Source: Pseudocercospora fijiensis CIRAD86
Taxonomy: Eukaryota; Ascomycota; Dothideomycetes; Mycosphaerellales; Mycosphaerellaceae
Length of the DNA stretch: 64,000 nt
Direction: 5' to 3'
NCBI RefSeq assembly: GCF_000340215.1
Contig: NW_006921539.1
Span: 3,617,118 to 3,681,117, forward strand
The notes under the pieces are model-generated. The model was not told the origin of the DNA. It did no database searches and was given only the letters and a program-made list of their open reading frames with translations. The position numbers and the translations under genes were made by a program. Positions 25,301 to 35,946 of the stretch are shown here, in pieces. How positions within the stretch are numbered: the first letter of the stretch is position 1; every line of letters begins with the position of its first letter.

Positions 25301-25735
25301 TGGCGCTCGACGTCGCGGTGGAAGGTGAGGCCACCAAGGCTCGTCTGGCAGTTGAAGAACGGGAACTCCAGAGCAACCAGCAATTTCTGCTCTCTCCAGA
25401 CGCACTCCAGTCTCAGGGTGGGGGCAGTGAGCTGCAGTCGGATGTCAGCAGAGTCGCTTCGTACGCGCCTGAGAGCGACTTACCAAGCGATTGGCAGTGA
25501 GATACAGCTGATATTGAGGCGAGCCATTGAAATCACGAGGTGGGAAGCAGGCGCCTCGTGCGATGAGCGTGCAGGGCTTGGCTGGGTATGCGATGCCGGT
25601 TAAATGTGCGACGAGCGACGTGGGATGCGGGCGGTACAGCGGTGCCAGTTGCGTGCGGGCGGTGATGGCACTGCCGGTGAGGGCGTCGGTGAGCTTCTCG
25701 CGGTATGCGAGCACTTCTGACAATGGCGGGGCCAT
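22356..25735 (-). CDS. UPF1-like superfamily 1 helicase
   Basis: Four exons join in frame: 25735-25484, 25431-23047, 22999-22645 and 22588-22356, giving about 1,074 residues. The introns (25483-25432, 23046-23000, 22644-22589) have GTAAGT or GTGAGT donors. The start is the ATG at 25735 (MAPPLSEVL), because the upstream extension has only a TTG. Helicase motifs appear in order: Walker A GPAGTGKT (about residue 491), motif II VVLDEAC (about 711), motif III GDERQL (about 741), motif IV LLEQHRM (about 789), motif V TIDSSQGTES and motif VI RMNVAMTRAQ in exon 3. This set is that of the UPF1/SEN1/DNA2 branch of SF1, ATP-driven 5'-3' RNA or DNA helicases. The roughly 480-residue N-terminus has no CH-type zinc domain that I can see, so it is not UPF1 itself. 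Many fungi carry such lineage-expanded helicases of unknown substrate. Confidence 0.88.
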
Positions 25736-27266
25736 GGCGATGTTGTTGTATGGTGGAGGGTTTGCAAAGCGCAAAAGCTGAAACTGAAGTGCAGGCAGCG
25801 GAGGTGAGGGTGAGGGTGGCTCGTGCTCGTGCTGTCGTCGTCAGCACCTGCCATTTCTACTCTCATATGCGCGACCGTTGCAAGCTTGACTTCACTTTGA
25901 AACGCTTCACCTCCCTTCGAAGAAGCGTCACACCTCGCATCGCGGCTTCCACGACGGCGATGGTCAAACAATGGGCCTACCTCGAGGGAGCAAGCCAGAG
26001 AGGATGGAGTGCATCTTCAGCGCCTGAGCAGCAGTGCTGAGATGTCGTTGACATGGGCAGCCGCAGGTTCTCGCGCGCTCTCGACAGGTGTTTCCATGGC
26101 CCTATATCCCATGCCATGCCATGCCATGCCATCCCATGCGGATTCCAGCCGATCAGTCGACAAAGCAATGCAATTCATCGAGCAGGTTCAGATGTCTTCG
26201 AGATGTAGAACGGCCCGCATGATTCCCTGACCGTGCATCCGGTATGCCTTCTGAGTTCTGCATCTTCTCCCGTCCCTCTTCCATTCCATGCTGCACATAT
26301 GTCGCCGCACTTAGCCCTACTGTAGGGAATCTACGATGGTCTTCCTGGAAACACCAGTGCGACTGGTCAGCAAGAAAATGCAAGCGATATTGGCTCGCGG
26401 TCCTTGTTGGCGCAAGTCTACGGCAAACCGGCGCCTCGTGACATGTCTTCGCTTCCTCTTTTGCATACACGGCCCATCTTTATGCCCTCGATTAGATGCC
26501 CAGAGCCTACCACCTAGGCTGGTATGGTATTGCTCGCGCTACATTTGTGTCATGCTGCCAGCTCCACGTCGCGAACAGGCCACGCCGTTCCCTTCCATAT
26601 CCTTTTGTACCACCTGGCGACTTGTCCGGTGCAGCCAAAGCAGACTCACGGAAGTCAAGGTCAGATCTAAACGGGTGGCATCGAGCAGTGCCCGTAATGC
26701 TTTTCAGAGAGAGGATGATGGAGGTGAAGTCGGGCGAGCCAAGTTTCACAATCGGATATGCAGTCCTCCGTACACTAGAATACGTCACCCGACCATGCTG
26801 GCTGTTCCCTGCTGCGCTGCAGCCGCTGCTCTAGACCGTCGGACCTGGTCCGTCCAACACATGATTGATGCGAGATAGGAGGAGTGAGGCGCGCTCGGTG
26901 TGCGAGAATATTCTCCTCTTGGACTCATCATTATTTCTTGGAGCCCAAGTGTCGAGGGTGCTGCGCCCATCCGACTGCACCGCTGCACGACAGCCCGCCC
27001 GAAGCGTCACTCTGGCTGCTGCCCAAGCACCGCTTTGACCTGGTATCCTGGTCCACGAGGCGCCCTGCCACCGCGCGCTGTCGTAGGTAGAAGAACGGGC
27101 AATCGCCCACGCACTTCCCTCCAATCCTCCACACCCGCCAGCGCCTTGCATGCGAGCGAGCTGACTAGCCAGCAAAGAGCAGCATATATCCCGCCTTTCC
27201 TCCAGCGGTAACGAGTCAGCATAGGGAAGTACGTCGCACAGGGCTGCTGCTGCCAACAAAGCAACT
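25736..27266. promoter_or_regulatory. divergent intergenic region (helicase gene / DUF8035-type gene)
   Basis: About 1.5 kb separates two outward-facing start codons, so it holds both promoters. Overlapping short ORFs on both strands are unconvincing. A five-base repeat (CCATG-type, five copies) sits at about 26109-26134. No other element is recognised. Confidence 0.45.
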
Positions 27267-29023
27267 ATGTCGCGCTTCCGTCCCGACGACGACGATCTGG
27301 CTTACGGCGACATTCCGCAAAGATGGGATCGCGAGCGCTTCGAGCGATTCGGGTCGCGGGCTGGCCCACCTCCCGGAAGACGAGTTGAGGATGACTACTA
27401 CTACCATGAACGAGAGCGAGCAGGACACCGAGACGTCGCGGTAGCCGAGCGTGTGGAGAGTCGTGGTCCGAGAGGACGATGGGTCTTCGAGGACGATCGA
27501 GAGATTGACGAGAGGCGAGAGCCGTCACGAAGGCGGAGACGTACAGACAGGGAGTTATTCGGAGATGTCGACCCACGCGAGATTGCCGACATGGCACTGA
27601 TGCCTTACCGACGCAAAAGCATAACGAGGGAAGACTTCGATATCGATCAGCGTGTTCGACCTGGTCTGCTGAGGAGGCAGAGTAGCCTCGACACTTTCGA
27701 CCGACGCAGACGTCATGACGACGAGCATCGCATCCCACCATATACCCCCGTGCCCCTTCCAATCCGCCGACAAAGGCCATGGGAGGGATACTATGAGCCA
27801 GAAGACTATCGCGAAGTGGAAATCCAGCGTGAGCGCTCGGTGCGCAGGCGTCGAGCACCAAAGAGTGAGCGTTCAGTCAAGGAGAGCGTCAAGTCACAGA
27901 GCTCTAGCAGCTCCAGCAGCAGCTCATCATCTGAAGAGAGCGTGGCCAAGACGGAGAAGACTAGCAAAACCAAGTCTCGTGCGCCTAGTACTAAAGCCAG
28001 TACCAAGGCCAAGAGCAGTCGTGCTACTAGCGTGCACGAGAGCATTCACGAGACGCATATCTCGGAGTCTTTACCCCCGGCACCACCACCACCCGAACCA
28101 ATTACAGAAAAGAGTGTCCATGAAACGCTCATCGAAGAGAGCATACATGCAGTGCGCAAATTCAAGAAGGGCAAGACGCGGATGCCGAAACGCCTTGTGA
28201 GGGTCGAAGCGATTATGGATCTTGGCTACCCATTCGAGGAGGAGGAAGATTTCTTCGTGCTTCAGATTGCTCTTGAAAAGGAGCAGATCGACGAGGTTAT
28301 TCAGATCAGCGAGACGTACAAGAATGGAGGTGAGTTACTACGATGCTGTGAGCACTGTGTGCATATACTGACAACCTTGCAGAGAAAAAGAAGGTCTATC
28401 GCTTCGAGGAGAAGATCGAAGAAGGATCGCCCATCCCAGCTCCGCCAGTGGGCGAACACGAAGAAATTCAGCGCACTGAATGGATCAATCCACCGACCGT
28501 CATCGGGCGTCGTGGCTCTCCAAGTGCAAAGAGTAGCATTAGTCAAGTGCATCGCTCACGATCACGACGACCATCTTCGCCAGCCACTTATGTGGAGAAG
28601 CGTGAAACCATCATCGAAGAGTCTGCTCCTCCGCCGCCAGCGCCGCCACCAGCGCCAGAGTTCTACGAAGAGAAGAAGACCATCATTGAAGAGCGCTTGC
28701 CTCCTGATCACCATCATGCCGGCTCTCTTGTCCTAGCAGAACGTGAGCATCGCTCTGACCGCGACATCAATGCAGAGATCCGGTACCTGGAGGCAGAACG
28801 GCGTGCTCTCCGCCTCGAGCGCGAAGCCGATCAAAAACGCGATCTCGCGCTACGTCTCCGCGAACGGCCAGTCGAAGAGTTTCAACTTGTGGAATATCGA
28901 GATCGCAGTCGACCAAGACAAGAAATGGTCATCTACGAACGCGAGAGAAGTCCGGCGAGAAACGTTGTGCGCGTTGAGAAAGACAGGAAAGGTAGGATGG
29001 CTCTCGTGCGATCCTCGCACTGA
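27267..29023 (+). CDS. DUF8035-type, charged and largely disordered fungal protein
   Basis: Two exons (27267-28329, 28383-29023) join in frame across a 53-base GTGAGT...CAG intron to give about 567 residues. The start is the ATG MSRFRPDDDDLAYGD. The N-terminal 200 residues are rich in Arg, Asp and Glu. A Ser-rich tract (about 213-230) and a Lys/Ser/Thr stretch follow. The only compact segment (about residues 310-355) contains RVEAIMDLGYPFEEEED and FFVLQIALEKEQIDEVI, which I associate with the DUF8035 family. The second half has Arg/Glu-rich probable coiled coil (EIRYLEAERRALRLEREA). It ends KGRMALVRSSH. A donor-like GTAGGA at 28992 with an acceptor near 29107 could give an alternative C-terminus. 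Function is unknown; possible roles would be scaffolding or RNA binding, but nothing here shows it. Confidence 0.75.
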
Positions 29024-29560
29024 AAAGCAGGGGTGAGTATTATTACTCACTGCTTCCATCCGCATTCGAGAGTAAGACATTGGCTGACAGATGGCTTGTG
29101 TTTGCAGAAAGGAGAAATGCGAAGATCATCGCTGCGGCTATGGCTACTCTGACTTAGTCCTCGTACACAGGTGGAACTCGTGGCGTGCATTTGAGAATGG
29201 GAAGTGTAGATGCCTCGCGGTCATACATATGGAGAAGAACGGCGGCTGACGTGACTGGAGACTATATGGTACTTTGAAGCAAGCGAAGTTGTTCAGTATT
29301 GTTATCGAGAAGGGCCGCACTCTAGTTTGGGAACCACTACACATCTTTTACGATATTATGAGCATGATCATGCATTCGACACTTCCGCCGCGAAACGTCA
29401 TTTGGTCTTTCGAGGAGCCTTCACCTGCTTCACAACAACATTCACCAATGCTGGCTAGAATAAATGACACGAGCAGACGATTAAGGCATTCAAGGCATTA
29501 GGATTTCTCATATTTCTCATAATCATCAAGCATACATACGTAATTCCACTCCCCTCTCAA
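29024..29560. other. convergent 3' flanks of the DUF8035-type and GH51 genes
   Basis: No gene is seen between the two stop codons. The region should hold both 3' UTRs and terminators. Confidence 0.5.
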
Positions 29561-31692
29561 CTACCACACCTTATGATCTCTCCACCCTCCACAATCATAT
29601 CCATCCGGCGTCTTCACCTCCAACACCGCAACCGAATACGGCGGCAAACTAAACTCAAACCCTCCCCCCTCCCCACTCACAATCCCCTCCACATGCGTTT
29701 CCACAACATTCCCACCAAGCGGCTGACTCGAATTAAACGGCGCAGTCAACCACGTCAAATCCCCCATCCTTCCCGCCACCTCCATCCCCTCAAACTTGAC
29801 CGCAAACGGAACATTTTCCGTCGCATTATACACCGCAGCCTTCAGCACCCAACTCTTCCTCCCTTTACTCCTGCCCCCCACATAATACATCGGATCGTAA
29901 ACCGCGCCATCCATGGGCAAAATCTCCGTCATCCTCACCCCGCTCAGCAGTTTGATCACATGCCAACTCGTCGACAGAGTCGTATGTTTCGGGTCCGCGT
30001 CGAAAGAGATGAGGTCGGGGATCCATTGCCAATGGTTGAGATTCTGGAACATGGGAGCGTAAGCGGCTCCGATAATTTTGTCGGCGTTGCGTTCTACGGC
30101 TCCCAAGAGGAAAATCGCTTCGGCGACGCTTCCGTCCCAGAATGGTGCGCCGGCTCGCGGCGCGCCGTCTTCCCAGGTGACGTCTGAGCGGTTGTAGCCG
30201 TCGGGTTCGACGACGGCGAATTCGCCGAGGAGCAGGGGGTGGGCGGAGGTGTAGTTGTCGAATTGGTTGAATTGGGAGGACATTGTGACGGGGAGGGCGT
30301 ATTCGTGGAAGTCGCCTGCTGCGCCCGGGAGGCCCGGGTCGCCGGAGGGTTCGTAGACGTTGTAGTAGGAGGAGATGAGGGTGATGTTGGGGTAGCGGGG
30401 GGTGATTGCGTCGTAGAAGGCTTTGAAGCGGTAGGAGCCATAGGAGGCTTTGCCGCCGCTGAGACTGTCTTCGTTGCCTACTTCGATGAATTTGATGCTG
30501 AAAGGTTCCGGGTAGCCGAGAGAGGCACGTTTGGAGCCCCAGGGGGTGCTGGGAGAGCCGGTGAGGAATTCGATTTCGTCCAGGGCGGATTGGATGTAGG
30601 GTTTCAGCTCGTCTTCTGAGAGGGCTGTTTTGTCGAGCCAGAGACCAGCCCAGACTGCGAGGACGGGTTCCATGCCTATGATAGATTCCGGTTAGTCTTG
30701 AATGGTCGAATGAGATGGCCGTGTGATTTCTTACCAAGATCCTGTGCCCAGAGCATATACTCCAGCAGCCCCAGTCCATTAGTGTTGATGTACCCCCACG
30801 TGCCAGGATAACTACGTCGATCTTCCAAAGGACCAATCGTCTCAGTCCAATTCCACCAGTACGGGCTTCGCACACCTTCGACGTTGTTGCCTCCTGGTGC
30901 TCGGAAGAAGGAAGGTTTCAAATCACTCATGGCTTCCATCAGATCGCTTCTCAATCCATTCTTGCGGTCCTTGTATGTCGGTGGGAACAAGCTGATGAGA
31001 TTGAAATCGAGGCATGAACCAGATGGTGCATCCCAGGTGAAGGCAAGGGTGTTGTTTGAGTCTGGAGCAGTTTCTGGAGGGCTCAGAGTGTAGTTGTACT
31101 GCGTCCAGGAATCTGCTGTGGAGGCAATCGATACGGAAGCTTCAGCCCAGGACTTGTTGTGGTAGCCTTCGAGTACTGACTGAAGATTGATTGTGATGTT
31201 TCCGTTAAAGCTGCCATGGATCCAGAAGCTGCCCGAGTACTTCCATCCTGCATAGACTGGGAAGCCCCAGTATCCTGCGTTCGCGAAACCGACACTGCTC
31301 CCAGACGCATTGACACGCATCGATGTCGGTAGAGCTGCGGAGAGAGGCGTGGACAGATTGTGAAGAGAGAGCTGAGAGCTTCCTACTGCAGACCAGAAGC
31401 TGAGATTGGAGGGAAAGACCTGTTCATGTCAGCCAATGCTCTTTAGGGTTGATGAGATACTAACGCCATTGCCTTGAAAGGCACGATTCTGGACCAATTC
31501 CGCATATACGCCCCCATCTCCACAATTGTTGAGGTCTTCGAACATCAATCCATACTGGTAAGGGGAAGTAGCATTGCCACCGCTAGACTTGACAGTGATC
31601 GACACGTTTGGCGTGGCATTGTCGTACGTGGATTGTGCCAAAGCTGGTGCTATCGATGCCGCCCAGAGGGCGAGCCAGAGTAGTACTGCCAT
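29561..31692 (-). CDS. secreted alpha-L-arabinofuranosidase, GH51
   Basis: Exons 31692-31465, 31419-30735 and 30675-29561 join in frame across short introns (31464-31420 GTTAGT/ACAG, 30734-30676 GTAAGA/ATAG) to give about 675 residues, close to the length of fungal GH51 enzymes. A clear signal peptide ([19 protein letters not shown]) leads. The early motif [22 protein letters not shown] is the family's N-terminal signature. An N-terminal beta-rich domain (about 85-240) precedes the TIM barrel. The acid/base Glu is in FIEVGNED (E373) and the probable nucleophile in LLGEFAVV (E456). The enzyme removes arabinofuranosyl side chains from arabinan and arabinoxylan outside the cell, supporting plant cell-wall use. 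Several Asn-X-Ser/Thr sites fit secretion. Carbon-catabolite control is likely from family knowledge but is not shown here. Confidence 0.93.
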
Positions 31693-32528
31693 TTCAATTC
31701 TTCCAAACTGCAAGCCTGACCGACGCTCTCTAGACACAGGCCGACTCTGGGAGGCAGATGCTTTTAAGCTCGATGCCGCGTGCGGTCCACGAGCATAACA
31801 TTGTCCCGATATCTCGCCAGAAGTCCATAGTCGCAGATCCTTACGCATTGGCAATTTGGCATTGAGACAAGCATTGTGGAGAGCGGCTTGGTGCCCGCTC
31901 CTGCAGGAACAACTCCATTGTGGAGGGACAAAACCGCGGCCGCACTGTCAGGCTTTTCCACCAATTATTGTAAGGCAATTCAAGTGAAAGATATGTGGAG
32001 GAAATTATTGCGGGGTATTCTAGACCAGGACTCGTGGTGGAGGAGGGCTATCCTGCACGAGTGCCGAGAAGCCACGGATAAAGTGGATAAAGTCCTCTAC
32101 AGCAAACGAACCATCCCCTGTAAAAACTCGTCGCTGTTCGGCGTTCGTCGGCAAAACTAGGATGTCGACTAGAGCGGTGATTCTGATTGCACGAATCCAT
32201 CAGATCTAAGCCGTACGCAGCATTTAACAGCAATTCTTGCTCCACTTCAGTTCGTCGGACTTAACCAAGGACTTCGTTAAGGGGATAAACGGCAAACTTT
32301 TGGAAAAAAGTGAGACAAGTGCGCTTGACCACGCTAAACGCGGAGTTCCCTCGCGTGTCAATACGAAGGTCGGTGCCAGGGGAGATCGGAATGGCCCGAT
32401 ATACCATTGCAGACCTCCTCGGGAGTCGGGATCTCGCTGAAAGATCTAGTCCTTGGTCCCAGGTACTTCCAAGGAGTCTGTCGCGTTCAACTCCATCAGT
32501 ACGAGAGCCACATCCCGCCTAAAATGCT
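31693..32528 (-). promoter_or_regulatory. upstream region of the GH51 gene
   Basis: No gene is seen between the GH51 start and the stop of the next minus-strand gene. It must carry the GH51 promoter and the upstream gene's terminator. No confident binding site was identified. Confidence 0.4.
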
Positions 32529-33731
32529 TCAGGCAGAAGACTGCCCTTTGACCATTAGCACCTTTACTTCGAATGGCTCCGCAACGTCCCTCCCAGCCTC
32601 AGCCTTCAAATCGCGATAGAGCTCCATACAAGGCGCCTCGCTGAGAACATCCTCGATGTCATGCGTCAGACGCAGTGTTTTATCGCTTCCCCAAGTTTCA
32701 CCAATCGGTCTGCTCGCGAACATGACGTAGTTTCCACACTCCAGACAGTATCGCTTCAGGCGCGGGATAGCCTCGATGACCTGGATCATGCTCTCGAAAA
32801 GCATGTTGGGAGTTCCGGACTGTGATCCTGCATGCATGACATAGTCCTCGTTAGAACTTAGCCGCCATTCCACGACGAGGTCTTCGAGCTTGGCGCAGAG
32901 ACGAAGACGCTTGCAGAAGCCCTCGAAGCCGGCTGAGGTAATGATGTGGAAGTTCATTTCTTCCTCGCTGGGAGTGAGCTCTGCTGTAATGCCGGTATGA
33001 TGGTCAGGCGCTGGTGCCCACCCCTCCGTAATGCAGCATATCTCCAGAAAGGCTCCTCGAGCTGCGAAAGTGCTGATGACTTCGCTCTGCCGATCATGCT
33101 TCTCAGCTGGTGGGGAGGCTCCCCTAGCGCTCTTCACCGTCTCAGTTGGGAGCGCTTTGCTCATGTTGCCTACTAGGCGTTTCGACGAGTCGTCCAGATT
33201 CTTGAGTGTCATGTCGATTTGAAGGTGGACTGGAACATGTTTGTCCAGAACTTCACGCCATTCTTCCCCAATCTGCTTGTTAACCAGAAGCATTGACATA
33301 TGCATATCCTCCTCCCGAACACGCGTATACCGCCGAGCGCCTTTACAGATGACGGCGCAGCAACAGTAGCCGTGCTTTCCAGGATCCGTACACGAGTTGG
33401 GACTGGAAGCTTGGCAGTGTCCAATCGCTTCGTTGTACACCATATCTCGAAGCTCGGTGGGAAGCGCAAGGAATGTAGTCTCGCCGTAGACATAGAGCGC
33501 CTCGTATGGGTTGTTATTGCTGTCACCCGTGGCCTGACGAATCGGGCTCATTGAATCGGCTTGCTTTCTGGCCAAAGCAAAAGGTGTCGATATTCTTTTT
33601 TTGATGCGCCGGCCACGACGAATGACATCGAGGTGTAGCACAGCAAAAGGATTGCCCTCGACATTAATGAGGCGACCTCGGCTAATGTCGCGATAGCTGA
33701 GCGCAATATCCTCGAGTGACGTGGAATCCAT
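32529..33731 (-). CDS. hypothetical fungal protein with an F-box/2EXR-like LPTELRD motif
   Basis: A single exon of 400 residues. The start chosen is the ATG at 33731 (MDSTSLEDIALSYRDISRG). A longer frame reaches an ATG at 33920, but that start lies inside a 25-bp tandem repeat and the extension looks like leader sequence. Around residues 85-105 it has FLALPTELRDMVYNEAI, the opening typical of fungal F-box-like or 2EXR proteins. A Cys-rich patch follows (CQASSPNSC...GYCCCAVIC). The rest is mixed alpha/beta with no catalytic motif seen. Proteins with this opening are numerous in ascomycetes and mostly uncharacterised. A role in ubiquitin-ligase substrate choice would be a guess. Confidence 0.7.
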   Translation of the reverse strand: MDSTSLEDIALSYRDISRGRLINVEGNPFAVLHLDVIRRGRRIKKRISTPFALARKQADSMSPIRQATGDSNNNPYEALYVYGETTFLALPTELRDMVYNEAIGHCQASSPNSCTDPGKHGYCCCAVICKGARRYTRVREEDMHMSMLLVNKQIGEEWREVLDKHVPVHLQIDMTLKNLDDSSKRLVGNMSKALPTETVKSARGASPPAEKHDRQSEVISTFAARGAFLEICCITEGWAPAPDHHTGITAELTPSEEEMNFHIITSAGFEGFCKRLRLCAKLEDLVVEWRLSSNEDYVMHAGSQSGTPNMLFESMIQVIEAIPRLKRYCLECGNYVMFASRPIGETWGSDKTLRLTHDIEDVLSEAPCMELYRDLKAEAGRDVAEPFEVKVLMVKGQSSA

Positions 33732-34986
33732 GATTGCGGTATGAATGATTTCGGAAAAGAGTGCAGCCAAGGGTTGAGATTGTCGAAGCTGTATGCGGAA
33801 GGAGAAGTTGAAGTCAGAGGAGGAAGTCAAGTATGTTAGTAAGTGTAAGCTCGAGACGCAAGGACCATTCTCAAACCCGCTCTTATTCACTTGTGCATGT
33901 GCGGATGATGGAGTTTCCATGTGCAATTACATGTGATCCTTCCACGGGCAATTACATGTGATCCTTCCACGTGCAATTACATGTGATCCGTCTCTTCGGC
34001 CATAATCACTCGTCGATATATCAGCCAAAGCTTCGCGAAGCATAATGAGCATCCATTTGGCATGGACTCTGAATTCATGCTGCGAGCTTGATTCGGGAAA
34101 TAGGTGAAAGTTCATCGCAGGTTGAAACGGGTCATATTTCTCCCCTGCAGAGTTGGCTCCGGCAAATTCGCAAACAGAACCGATTGTAGTTGCGTTCTCC
34201 TCGGGCTATGTGCTCGACCTTCGCGGTCCTGAGAAAGCGAGAGCCTATATTCGTGGTATAATATATAGACGCAATCTTGTGAGTAGTCCTAAAGTCCGCC
34301 GCATAGAATGATTAAGTCTGTCTGATGCATGTAGTTAGAAGGAGGTCAGCGAAGGCCAGAATGTCTGTGGTGAATGCGTGTAGCAATCGCAAAGGTTTGC
34401 GTGTGTGATCAATCTTTCTTTGCTGCGCTTGCTCGCTGAGACTCGCGTCATGATTGATAAGGAATGTCGCAATGCCCACTCATAGTATAGTCAGACGTGG
34501 TTGGAATTCCGGGATGCAGCCTGCCACTAGTGTCCGGCTTATAGCAACCAAGCAGAAGTGAATGATCCCGACGAGTGGTCTGGCCGTGCAGCGTACTTCC
34601 CAGAGTGCACCACGAGGAGCCAGACATGCGGAAGCTGTCAAGGCCGAGCTTCTGGATCGCTCGCGGTGCTTTTGTTGAACAATGCTTCTCGCGAAGGCTG
34701 GTCAAACTCGGGCGCCGTCTCATGCAAAGGAGCGCGGCCATAGGGCTTGCTTACAGCGAGAGGTGTTGATGGAGTGAAGCGAGTGTTGCACTGTGCATCA
34801 TTGTAGGGCGCTTCTCCATTGGGGGTTGATATGGCCATGCTTGATGTGCTTGATGGATCAAGAGAGAAACAAACGTGAAAACAACCAGCAGGTTCACGGC
34901 TACGGTCAGCCGCTAGCGCTCCAAACTTCGCAGCTCATCCCCTTTTTCTGGTCTCCTACCAACCCCTACTCTCCTCATCTTGATCC
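33732..34986. promoter_or_regulatory. upstream region of the hypothetical gene; no gene seen
   Basis: It contains the 33916-33990 tandem repeat. The remaining 1 kb has only short overlapping ORFs (for example 34448-34741) without domains or matching splice signals. Confidence 0.4.
33916..33990. repeat. three 25-bp tandem repeats with CACGTG-like cores
   Basis: Three adjacent 25-base units run 33916-33940, 33941-33965 and 33966-33990, each containing GCAATTACATGTGATCC. The variable start reads CCATGTG, CCACGGG or CCACGTG. They sit about 185-260 bases upstream of the chosen start of the minus-strand gene. They could be regulatory, since CACGTG is an E-box core. Confidence 0.8.
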
Positions 34987-35487
34987 TTATGGACAATGAC
35001 CTTTCGAACCATCGTCGTTTTTACATTTCTTATCCCCATTACAATTCACGCTACAAGCACAATTTCCACCGCTCTGACAACCTTTTGATACCGTAGCTTT
35101 AGGATATTTTTTGAAGTATTCGACGCAGACCTGGCCGCAGTTCGTCAACTATTTCGAGACGTTAGCCGAGCCAGCCAGCCGACGCACGAGGTCGAGTAGG
35201 CACTAGAGTAAGAAAAGCTAGTAGAGAGAGGAGGTCGCACCGAGCAAGCACACTTGCCGCCAGTACATGTACCAATAACGTTGGCGGCTTGATTAGTTTG
35301 GGCCGCCGATTTACAGCCTGCTTGGCAATCTCTGTTGGATGTGCACTAGCCATCTAACGTTAGTAAGGAAAGCTGTATTAGAAGGGATGCGGTAGGTATA
35401 TACTGGGTCTCCGTCGTCCCTAATACCAATTGAAGCTTGAGCTATATTGCTTAATGCGAGCAAGACGGCGATAGTTTTGAATAGCAT
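34987..35487 (-). CDS. small secreted cysteine-rich protein with two CS-alpha-beta-like modules
   Basis: Three short exons (35487-35404, 35345-35241, 35148-34987) join in phase 0 to give about 116 residues. Exon 1 is a signal peptide (MLFKTIAVLLALSNIAQA). Intron 1 (35403-35346) has a GTATAT donor and a TACTAAC branch site. Intron 2 (35240-35149) has a weak GTGCGA donor, a GCTAAC branch site and a TAG acceptor. Exon 2 encodes Cys at 29, 35, 39, 55, 60 and 62, spaced C-x5-C-x3-C-x15-C-x4-C-x1-C, the CS-alpha-beta (defensin-like) pattern ending GGKCACS. Exon 3 repeats it as C67-x3-C71-x15-C87-x5-C93-x1-C95 with a similar GGNCACSV, plus three further Cys. It is therefore an internal duplication. 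A secreted antimicrobial or host-interaction role is plausible from the fold class, but unproven. Codons are not RIP-altered. Confidence 0.65.
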
Positions 35488-35946
35488 AGCGAGTAAGGAA
35501 TGATGGAGAGAATGAGGTATGCTCTACCATACTAGAATATAATAATGTACAGATCTCTCCCTTTCATGGATGAGCATGGTATGTGTATATATAGTAATCG
35601 ATTCGGGAGCATACTGTATATGCCGAACTCTATCTTGGGTTGCTCACTGGGATTATGCCAGGATTGCGTACACTGCCGACAGTTCGGTACATGAGTGCAT
35701 TTTCATGCGCGTTGGAACTGCCGAACTGGGTACGAAAATTGCAAGCACAAAGGGATGGAACGGTGAGGTCTGAAGCATCTGGAAGAGGTAGCCGGCTAGC
35801 CACGACCCTTGTTGGAGGCGCAACGCTAAAATCGCCACCGCAACGCGACGCGACTGCCACTGCCACTTTACGCGCTGCGCTCCCCTGTCTTGCTCTTGCT
35901 CTTGCACGCACACCTTCCACGCCAGAGAGCGACATCAGTCATCAGA
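35488..35946. promoter_or_regulatory. divergent promoter region (cysteine-rich protein gene / OGG1)
   Basis: 459 bases separate the two outward-facing starts. A TATATATA at 35586-35593 lies about 100 bases upstream of the minus-strand ATG. Nothing else is recognised. Confidence 0.45.

Noticed and set aside
29573..30619. Long ORFs overlapping the GH51 gene on both strands
   Set aside because: They are shadows caused by codon bias in a GC-rich gene. The GH51 frame has the catalytic residues and matching splice sites.
34448..34741. 97-residue ORF on the minus strand
   Set aside because: It has an ATG but no domain, no signal peptide and no supporting splice or codon pattern.
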